A DNA stretch of 19,542 nt from an uncultured Nitrososphaera sp. Its GTDB lineage: Archaea; Thermoproteota; Nitrososphaeria; Nitrososphaerales; Nitrososphaeraceae. Shown piece after piece: positions 14,198-19,542 of the stretch (within the stretch, counting starts at the first letter, position 1; every line of letters starts with the position of its first letter). The stretch is taken from the NCBI GenBank assembly GCA_946480575.1, contig CAMLKF010000033.1, forward strand, positions 1-19,542. The letters are read 5' to 3'. Both the position numbers and the translations under genes were made by a program. Below the pieces are notes generated by a model that saw nothing but the letters and a program-made list of their open reading frames with translations, searched no databases and was not told where the DNA came from.

Positions 14198-14913
14198 AGC
14201 TGAACATCGTAAAAGAAGTAAAGGCAGACGAGTTTACGGTATTTGCGTCGCTGCCAGACATGGGGCGCGTGGGCGGGCTGGTGTCGTCATTCATGTCGCA
14301 GCACCTAAAGACAGAGCTGGCGGCCGAGATAGCGTCAAGCGACAAGCCTTGGGTCTCGTACTCTGACGGTGTGGTGAAAAGCGTAAGCGACGTTTACAAG
14401 TTGTTCTACGACAAGCAGCACAGGATGTTTATTTTTACAGGAGAGTCACAGCCGCAGGATCCCAGCGAGCTCCACAGGCTGTGCAACATGCTCCTTGACC
14501 ATCTCCAGTCTATAGGCACGGTGAAAAAGCTGTACGGGGCTGGCGGCTATTTGCGCGAGCAGGTGACAGGTGCGCCCCGGGTATGCGGGGTCGTGAGCAG
14601 GGCAGAGTTGAAAAAGGCGCTGGCAAAGGTGGGGATCGACCCTGTTGGTAGCGAGATAACGACGATAACATGGTTCAATGGCCTTATTCTCGGCCTATCG
14701 GCGGAACGCAAGATAGACGCGATAGGTCTGTTTGGCGAGATAGCCGAAACGACTGTGCCGCAGCCACTTGCAGCAAAGAGCATCCTGTCGGCGTTCACAC
14801 GTCTGGAAGGAATACAGATAGACACCAAGCCGCTCGACCAGCAGTACGAGTCGATACTGGAAGAAATTCAGAAAAAGAAAGAGCCATCAAAATTCGGGCC
14901 TGGCATCCGCTAA
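14194..14913 (+). CDS. PAC2 family protein (proteasome assembly chaperone-like)
   Basis: 239 residues. The N-terminal LPDMGRVGGLVSSFMSQHLK, then the middle DPSELHRLCNMLLDHLQSIG and a GVVSRAELKKAL segment, and the C-terminal GLFGEIAE follow the PAC2 (COG1938/COG2047) pattern. Archaeal members are related to eukaryotic proteasome assembling chaperone 2, but their partners are mostly unknown, and some lie next to metabolic genes. The ATG overlaps the dehydrogenase stop (ATGA), so the two are translationally coupled. A Lys-rich tail follows the last helix. No membrane segments. Family call good, function open. Confidence 0.82.
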   Translation: MKLNIVKEVKADEFTVFASLPDMGRVGGLVSSFMSQHLKTELAAEIASSDKPWVSYSDGVVKSVSDVYKLFYDKQHRMFIFTGESQPQDPSELHRLCNMLLDHLQSIGTVKKLYGAGGYLREQVTGAPRVCGVVSRAELKKALAKVGIDPVGSEITTITWFNGLILGLSAERKIDAIGLFGEIAETTVPQPLAAKSILSAFTRLEGIQIDTKPLDQQYESILEEIQKKKEPSKFGPGIR

Positions 14914-15082
14914 TCGCTTATATATGGCTCTCATCGCGTTCTTGCGGCGGCCAGCCAGCATCATCGCAGCGCCAGCTGCAGCCAAAATGCCGCGGCTGTT
15001 CTATTGCAGGCAGCTGCAATCATGCACACTATTCAGGGATAGGTCGCCTCTGTACATATTTATGAGTATGCCTACCCTGACA

Positions 15083-15105
15083 GCACAATAATTTTTTTAT
15101 TGCGC
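15083..15105. terminator. Hairpin with T-rich loop between convergent genes
   Basis: GCACAATAA (15083-15091) can pair with TTATTGCGC (15097-15105) with one mismatch around a five-T loop. It sits between the tail-to-tail PAC2 gene and the hypothetical gene ending at 15126, a position suiting a shared termination region. T-rich stretches alone can terminate archaeal transcription, so the hairpin may be incidental. Confidence 0.35.
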
Positions 15106-15125
15106 TTTGCCATTCTTGGGTTCAG

Positions 15126-15878
15126 TCAACGTTCTTTTTTTGCCTCTATTCTCCACAGTTTTATGATATCCGGTTCCCAAGGGCCGCTGCCTCCATAGCC
15201 TGAAGGCGTTTGTTCTGAAAGGAAGATTTCTGCAATTTCTGCTGCCTGCTTTGCTGACACTGGGCTCCATCCGCATTGCTGGACTAGTGCCGACTGCAAT
15301 GCCGCAGGCTCGAATTTAATCCCATTTTGAAGCAAGATTTGCAGCGTCTGGCATACTGCCATTCTGTATTGAGCAGGGAAAGGTGGAGTCGACTCTGTAA
15401 ATGCAAATTTCAGGTGCTTGAATGCAGTGATGGCCACTCTGTCGACATAGATTGACGGAAGCTCGGGATTGTCAAAGTCTTTGGCAAAGTTGCGCTTAGC
15501 CCAAGAATCTACTTCTTCTGCCAGCCAAGGAATGACCATCATCTTTGAAACTCTTGGTATCTGATCTAATGCGTCGAGGTAGCTGGCTATGGGATGAATC
15601 GCCAGCATAGGCCTGTCCAGACCATCTCTTGGTATAGTGGTCCTGGTAACAAGTTCAACAATGGAATTGGCAAGCATGACGCGGTATACGTCCCGTCTAT
15701 GAAACATCGCAAGTTGACCCAATCCCTGATGCCTTGCAATGCCTCCAATGTTTTCCCTTTGATTGACTGCCAGCCAGCCTCCTGTAGTTCTTGAATTCTC
15801 GATTAGCCACTGCAAACCCTTATGAAGCAAGAGGAAATCCGTCCCCTCTATGCCTAGAAAAAAGCACTGCTTCGGCAA
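15126..15878 (-). CDS. Hypothetical protein (250 residues)
   Basis: Not recognised. Soluble, mostly helical, without Cys clusters or signal peptide. Recognisable blocks are FLLLHKGLQWLIENSRTTGG, NQRENIGGIARHQGLGQLAMFHRRD, MVIPWLAEEVDSWAKR, and near the end GWSPVSAKQAAEIAEIFLSE with GYGGSGPWEPDIIKLW. The only early start is a TTG at 15878, eight codons after an in-frame stop; a weak TATA-like AAATAGTTTTA lies at 15907-15917. The protein begins directly inside apparently structured sequence, so a missing N-terminus (older truncation) is possible. The local G+C content is slightly lower than in neighbours, which may hint at a later arrival. It follows the MetRS-beta-like gene on the same strand after 69 bases. 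Confidence 0.65.
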   Translation of the reverse strand: MPKQCFFLGIEGTDFLLLHKGLQWLIENSRTTGGWLAVNQRENIGGIARHQGLGQLAMFHRRDVYRVMLANSIVELVTRTTIPRDGLDRPMLAIHPIASYLDALDQIPRVSKMMVIPWLAEEVDSWAKRNFAKDFDNPELPSIYVDRVAITAFKHLKFAFTESTPPFPAQYRMAVCQTLQILLQNGIKFEPAALQSALVQQCGWSPVSAKQAAEIAEIFLSEQTPSGYGGSGPWEPDIIKLWRIEAKKER

Positions 15879-15947
15879 TTCAGTTAGATCTTGCTTTCCT
15901 TACTGCTAAAACTATTTCGCCACTAGCTGTGTGGTTTTGCCCCAACT

Positions 15948-16295
15948 TCAGTGTATGCGTGATCCAAGCGGGGCTTCATCGCTAGCAGTGAGAAACACTG
16001 GCTTGCCCTCCGGCCCATCTGCCGCCAAAAGCATTCCACGAGAGATGATGCTTCCTATCTTTTTTGGCTCGAGATTGGTGCAGACGACCACTATCTTGCC
16101 GATAAAGTCTTCAGGCTTGTAGTAGGGCGCGCCCCCGACGGCAAGCTCTCTCTGCTCCATGCCAAGGTCGACTTTGGCCTTGAACACCTTCTTCATGCCC
16201 GGTATGCTCTCCGCTTGGATTACTTTGCCTACCCTCAGGTGCACCTTTGAAAACTCCTCAAACGTGATGAATTGATCTGCCGCCGGCTCGCTCAT
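15948..16295 (-). CDS. tRNA-binding domain protein, MetRS beta subunit-like (EMAP-II/Trbp111 fold)
   Basis: 115 residues, one OB-fold tRNA-binding domain. FSKVHLRVGKVIQAESIPG, RELAVGGAPYYKPEDFIGKIVVVCTNLEPKKIG, and SRGMLLAA followed by the ending APLGSRI match the stand-alone beta subunit of archaeal methionyl-tRNA synthetase and the related CsaA/Trbp111 proteins. It would bind the elbow of tRNA and help the catalytic MetRS subunit. The catalytic subunit is not in the window. The ATG start has its own TATA element overlapping the end of the SDR gene. Confidence 0.9.
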   Translation of the reverse strand: MSEPAADQFITFEEFSKVHLRVGKVIQAESIPGMKKVFKAKVDLGMEQRELAVGGAPYYKPEDFIGKIVVVCTNLEPKKIGSIISRGMLLAADGPEGKPVFLTASDEAPLGSRIH

Positions 16296-16319
16296 ATGAG
16301 TGCAGAAGATAGTTGCAGG

Positions 16320-16329
16320 GTTATAAAAT
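16320..16329 (-). promoter_or_regulatory. TATA box for the MetRS-beta-like gene
   Basis: The minus strand reads ATTTTATAAC, 25 to 34 bases before the ATG at 16295 and just before the SDR stop codon. It allows expression independent of the SDR gene. Confidence 0.55.
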
Positions 16330-16332
16330 CAA

Positions 16333-17142
16333 TTATGCCAATATCCTCTTTGCCGCTTGCGAGTAGAACAACGTATCTGGGATGTAGTGCCTGAGCCTGA
16401 TGCCCGTCTTTTCTCTGCCAGAGCCAATTACGTATCGCGGCCTTGGGTTCGGAGACGAAATCGCGTCGACTATTGCATCGGCGACTATACTTGCCGGCAG
16501 CCCCTTATGCGCGCCACGCAGGTACTTTTTGTAGGCTTTTTCAAACCTTGAATTCTTTAGCCGGTCGAGCTTGGAATTTGTGACCGCATGTATGCTTGTT
16601 TCAATGACGCCAGGATTGATGTTTGCCACCTTGACGCCGGTGTTCCATAGCTCCATCCGCAGGGCGTCTGCCACTGCTTCAAGGGCGTGCTTGGTCGCGC
16701 AATAGGCGCCTATCAGTGGAAGTGAAACAAGCCCTGCCATGGAACTGACGTTCACTATCCTGCCCTCATTCTTCTGTATCATGAGCGGAAGAACCTGCTT
16801 TGTGAGCCCGATGAGGCCAAAAAAGTTGGTTTCAAATTGGATCCTCAATGATGCCATGGTGATGTCCTCAATTGCTCCCGGCTCGACGTAGCCAGCGTTG
16901 TTTACAAGCCCAAATATCTGCCCCTTTCCCGCAATCCTATCTACTATGGGACCAAATGTTTCAGGCTTGGTGACGTCAAATTCTACTGGGACATAACTTC
17001 CTGCGGGCAGCTCCTGTGACAGCTCGCTCAGCCTGTTGTAGCTGCGAGCAAGGCCAAACACCCTGTAGCCGGCCTGCACAAGCCTGACAGTTGAGGCCCT
17101 GCCAATGCCACTTGACGCGCCAGTGACAATTACCGATTTCAA
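16333..17142 (-). CDS. Short-chain dehydrogenase/reductase (classical SDR)
   Basis: 269 residues. TGASSGIG (7-14) is the NAD(P)-binding motif, NNAG is at 81-84, the catalytic Ser is near 133-134 in NVSSMAG, and YCATK provides Tyr147 and Lys151. FGLARS after beta-2 suggests NADP(H). The C-terminal part (RHYIPDTLFYSQAAKRIL) resembles SDRs acting on lipids, retinol-like or steroid-like alcohols, but the substrate is unknown. The start is a TTG with an in-frame TAA directly before it, so no longer form is possible. The promoter may be the near-symmetric TATA at 17194-17204, shared with the divergent DHH gene. Confidence 0.92.
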   Translation of the reverse strand: MKSVIVTGASSGIGRASTVRLVQAGYRVFGLARSYNRLSELSQELPAGSYVPVEFDVTKPETFGPIVDRIAGKGQIFGLVNNAGYVEPGAIEDITMASLRIQFETNFFGLIGLTKQVLPLMIQKNEGRIVNVSSMAGLVSLPLIGAYCATKHALEAVADALRMELWNTGVKVANINPGVIETSIHAVTNSKLDRLKNSRFEKAYKKYLRGAHKGLPASIVADAIVDAISSPNPRPRYVIGSGREKTGIRLRHYIPDTLFYSQAAKRILA

Positions 17143-17193
17143 TTACAATGTTGCTGGCAAAAGTGGGTAGAAAAACCTTGAGGATCGGTTAGA

Positions 17194-17204
17194 TTATAAT
17201 ATAA
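17194..17204. promoter_or_regulatory. Near-symmetric TATA element between divergent SDR and DHH genes
   Basis: TTATAATATAA is almost its own reverse complement. It lies 26 to 36 bases before the GTG of the DHH gene, an ideal spacing, and about 52 bases before the TTG of the SDR gene, which would leave a leader of some 25 bases. It may serve both directions. Confidence 0.5.
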
Positions 17205-17229
17205 GCATCTGGCGCGCATTACTGTTGTA

Positions 17230-18249
17230 GTGGGTGTTTTAGTTTTTTCGCACGAGCAGGACGTCGACGGCCTCTTTTCCGCTGCAATTCTAAAAATTGC
17301 ATTTCCAGATTGCGAAGTTATGCTCACAAATTACGGCCTTGAAAAAATGCAAGCTGTCGCAAGCAAGATAGGATCGTTTATGCAAGATAATAAAGCGCCT
17401 GGCACCATCATAATTGCAGACATTGGAGTAAACGAGGAGAGCTACTCGCCGGTGCTGCTGGCGCTCCAGCGCGCAAAGGAAAAGGGATGGAAGAACATCT
17501 GGGTGGATCACCACATCTGGCTACAAGAATCAAGAGACAAGTTAGCGCAGGTCTGCGAGATGGTCATTTCCTCAGAAGAGGCTGAGGAAATGAAAAAGTG
17601 CACTGCCGAGCTGTGCACTGAGAAATTCGCGCCTGGCAGCAGACTTGCGAGGCAGCTGGCAAGCATCGCGCACAGGACCGACTTTCCAGACTCGGTCAGA
17701 TTCCCGATACCTCCGCTGACTGCGCTTATCTCGTACTACCTTGGCTTTCCAGAGCTAACCTGCAGGCTACACCTGATCGTGGAAAGCGTTGCCCGCGGCG
17801 TGCTGTGGAATGCAGAAATGCAAGACGATATCATAGAGGCGTCGCGCCTTATCGACGAGTCGCTTGTCAGATCGGTTGGCAACATGACTATCAAGGAATT
17901 TTCTTTAGATGGCTACCACCAACAGCAGCCGGCTCGGGTCGCGATAGCCAAGTCGGACACATTTGTGAGCAGGTCGATGCTCCTTGGCAAGATAATGGAC
18001 GATTCTGACGTAGACATTGCGATTGCATTCACGGACGACGGCAAGGTGAGCATCCGCAAAAAGAACGATGTCAAGAACAGCTTTAATTGCAGCGAAATTG
18101 CACAAGAGTTCCGAGAAGGAGGCGGCCATGAAGGCGCCGCCGGCGGATTCCTGAAGATGAGGCCGCAGGATAGCAGCGACGGCACGGCGGTGGACGAGAT
18201 AGTGAGCGCACTTGAGTCGTATTTTGCAAAAAAGAAGACTGCTACTTGA
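17230..18249 (+). CDS. DHH/DHHA1 family phosphoesterase
   Basis: 339 residues from a GTG placed correctly after the TATA element. Motif I is SHEQDVDG (His8, Asp11, Asp13). The motif II aspartate is in IIADIG (Asp64), motif III is VDHH (Asp93, His94, His95), and a further Asp is in HRTDFPDS. The C-terminal DHHA1 domain carries GGGHEGAAGG (His300). These bind two metal ions. Length and layout fit NrnA-like nanoRNase/pAp phosphatases and archaeal RecJ-like exonucleases; which of the two cannot be decided by eye. Cytosolic. The last 8 bases overlap the opposite-strand nnrD gene tail to tail. Confidence 0.9.
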   Translation: MGVLVFSHEQDVDGLFSAAILKIAFPDCEVMLTNYGLEKMQAVASKIGSFMQDNKAPGTIIIADIGVNEESYSPVLLALQRAKEKGWKNIWVDHHIWLQESRDKLAQVCEMVISSEEAEEMKKCTAELCTEKFAPGSRLARQLASIAHRTDFPDSVRFPIPPLTALISYYLGFPELTCRLHLIVESVARGVLWNAEMQDDIIEASRLIDESLVRSVGNMTIKEFSLDGYHQQQPARVAIAKSDTFVSRSMLLGKIMDDSDVDIAIAFTDDGKVSIRKKNDVKNSFNCSEIAQEFREGGGHEGAAGGFLKMRPQDSSDGTAVDEIVSALESYFAKKKTAT

Positions 18250-19156
18250 CTATTTTGTCGAAAGGCTTCATTGCAGCCGGCAGGCTTTCTAGCAAGTCTG
18301 TCGCTGCCATGTGGAGCCCGACACGCTTGAACGCTAGGTTGCCTGCAAGGCCGTTATAGTAGACGGCAAGGAGCGCCGCTTCAAACGATTCCATCTTTTT
18401 TGCCATCAGCCCGGCAACAAGGCCGGATAGCACATCGCCTGTTCCTCCAACAGTCATTGCGCTGTTGTGGGTTTTGTTGACGCCTACTCGCCGGCCATCA
18501 GAAATTACGTCCACGGCTCCTTTCAGGAGCACCGTTATGCCGTATTCCTTTGCCACAGACTGGACGTTTGAAATCCTCTCCTTCTCTGTCTTGCCGGCTT
18601 CGCGCTGGAAAAGCCGCTTGTATTCCCCTGCATGGGGGGTGACCACTGCGCCGGTGCCCGAGATCTCGGGCAGTATTTCCGGGATTAAAGCTGAAGCGTC
18701 CAGCAGCAGGCGAGTGCCGGCCTCCTTGAGCTTTTTCACAAGTACGGCTATGGCGTCAGGATCTGCAATGCTCATGCCCATACCAATGGCCGCCGCGTCG
18801 GCGCGCTTGGGGAGCATCGCGGCAAGCCTATTTGCAGAGCCAACCGTCAACTTGTCGTCTGGCAGTGGGAGTGCGATTATGGCCGGGGAGAACGACCTGA
18901 CGGCAGTGATTATAGAGCGGGGAACTGCAGTGTACACCAAGTCAGTGCCGGACCTGAGTGCGGCCATCGAGGTCAGGACTGGCGCGCCGTGATAAAACCT
19001 GCTGCCGCCGGCTACCAGAACCGTCCCGTTGTCTCCCTTCTTTGAGGACGCGTGACGTGCTGGTGCCAGCCGCCTTGCAAGGCTGCCTGTAATTGTTATT
19101 ATTACTGCCAACTGCTTTGGAAGCGTTACTTTGCATAGGCGAATAAACTTTGCCAA
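18242..19156 (-). CDS. nnrD: ADP/ATP-dependent NAD(P)H-hydrate dehydratase (YjeF C-terminal / CARKD type)
   Basis: 304 residues. Ribokinase-like fold with KKGDNGTVLVAGGSRFYHGAP near the N-terminus, VVTPHAGEYKRLF in the middle and MTVGGTGDVLSG near the C-terminus; all are hallmarks of NnrD. It repairs hydrated, damaged NAD(P)H in a nucleotide-dependent reaction. The epimerase half (NnrE), often fused in front in archaea and bacteria, is missing here, so this is the stand-alone form. The start is uncertain: a TTG at 19156 directly follows an in-frame stop, and a TTG at 19111 is a plausible later start close to where the family domain usually begins. Overlaps the DHH gene end by 8 bases. Confidence 0.93.
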   Translation of the reverse strand: MAKFIRLCKVTLPKQLAVIITITGSLARRLAPARHASSKKGDNGTVLVAGGSRFYHGAPVLTSMAALRSGTDLVYTAVPRSIITAVRSFSPAIIALPLPDDKLTVGSANRLAAMLPKRADAAAIGMGMSIADPDAIAVLVKKLKEAGTRLLLDASALIPEILPEISGTGAVVTPHAGEYKRLFQREAGKTEKERISNVQSVAKEYGITVLLKGAVDVISDGRRVGVNKTHNSAMTVGGTGDVLSGLVAGLMAKKMESFEAALLAVYYNGLAGNLAFKRVGLHMAATDLLESLPAAMKPFDKIVK

Positions 19157-19305
19157 TCACTTTATGAGGTAAAAAATCAGATCGGCAAAACATGCGAGAA
19201 GACTCTGTAATGACGATGATGATGTGATTTTAAGATAGCGCGCAATTATCCGTAGTGGAATGGAATACAGAAAACGATTCCATAAATGATAAATCAACTG
19301 AATAG

Positions 19306-19518
19306 TTGCCCGCTTCGACGCAATCGAGCAAAAACAGAAAACAACAACAACAACCACAACAGCAGCTGCTTCTTGCAGCACTTGGAATTGCCGCGGCTCT
19401 AGCAACCGCCGGATCTATAACGACCACAACAAATCAGGCGTATGCATCACCTTTAGACGAGGTTCTGGATGGAGAGGGTGGTCTGGTGATTCCTGCCTAC
19501 GGCCGGGACAGCAACTGA
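19306..19518 (+). CDS. Short putative secreted peptide with signal sequence
   Basis: 70 residues from a TTG directly after an in-frame stop. A basic, Gln-rich N-region (SKNRK then QQQQPQQQ, from a CAA-rich stretch) leads into a hydrophobic LLLAALGIAAALATAG and ends at NQAYA-SP, a good signal peptidase site of a style I associate with thaumarchaeal exported proteins. Only 23 acidic residues would remain after cleavage (ending PAYGRDSN). Either a genuine small exported peptide or the front of a longer gene broken by a frameshift; only 24 bases of window follow. A TATA-like CATAAATGATAAAT (19281-19294) precedes it, a little close to the TTG. Gene reality moderately supported. Confidence 0.45.
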   Translation: MPASTQSSKNRKQQQQPQQQLLLAALGIAAALATAGSITTTTNQAYASPLDEVLDGEGGLVIPAYGRDSN

Positions 19519-19542
19519 GATGTCATAATTGACGCCAAGAAT

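Noticed and set aside
14670..15065. 131-codon plus-strand frame across the end of the PAC2 gene
   Set aside because: It is a shifted reading of PAC2 codons continuing into the intergenic gap; it is Arg/Ser-rich and without motifs.
1..19542. Mobile element, prophage, CRISPR or defence system
   Set aside because: No transposase, integrase, Cas or toxin-antitoxin motifs, no regularly spaced repeats and no long terminal inverted repeats were seen; the gene content is housekeeping in character.

Overview
The window reads as a chromosomal segment of an ammonia-oxidising archaeon of the Nitrososphaera type (Thaumarchaeota / Nitrososphaerota). This is inference from gene content and style. Genes are short, single-copy and densely packed. 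Many are preceded by an A/T-rich TATA element 22 to 35 bases before the start codon, as expected for leaderless archaeal transcripts. TTG starts are frequent. A geranylgeranyl-reductase-family flavoprotein (archaeal ether lipids), a stand-alone tRNA-binding MetRS beta-type protein and a PAC2 protein all point to Archaea, and a signal peptide ending in AYA is a style I associate with Thaumarchaeota. No rRNA, confident tRNA, transposase, integrase, CRISPR array or phage gene was seen.

Layout. 77-3050: HIT hydrolase (+), a small Mpo1/DUF962-like membrane protein (-) whose 3' end overlaps the HIT gene tail to tail, a HAD hydrolase (-), and a divergent geranylgeranyl-reductase-family gene (+). 3051-4009: A/T-rich, gene-poor, with one 110-codon hypothetical gene and a 402-base gap holding three adjacent hairpins. 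4010-10031: the centrepiece, a minus-strand cluster sufB-sufD-Rieske ferredoxin-sufS-sufU-(winged-helix/zinc-ribbon protein), followed by a PAP2 phosphatase. 10192-11878: alpha/beta hydrolase (+), a hypothetical helical protein (-) and a Nudix hydrolase (-). 12050-14913: a tiny zinc-ribbon ORF (+), an SPL-like radical SAM protein (-), and a two-gene unit of beta-hydroxyacid-dehydrogenase-type reductase and PAC2 protein (+). 15126-17142: unknown protein, MetRS-beta-like protein and SDR (all -). 17230-19518: DHH phosphoesterase (+), NAD(P)H-hydrate dehydratase (-), and a short putative secreted peptide (+).

How the genes work together. The suf cluster encodes Fe-S assembly: SufS takes sulfur from cysteine, SufU accepts it, and SufB/SufD form the scaffold. 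The SufC ATPase is not in the window. The Rieske ferredoxin is a likely client or electron donor. The last gene of the cluster has a DNA-binding look, and a small perfect palindrome (ATAAC-GCT-GTTAT) lies between the sufB TATA box and start codon, so a local regulatory loop is conceivable. The other genes are housekeeping functions (nucleotide clean-up by HIT, Nudix and NnrD; lipid saturation; tRNA charging; RNA/DNA turnover) without obvious joint function. I did not find a clearly new defence or mobile system. The most useful leads are the suf operator/regulator idea, the IscU-like spacing of the SufU-type scaffold, and the small uncharacterised proteins and RNA-like structures in the gaps.
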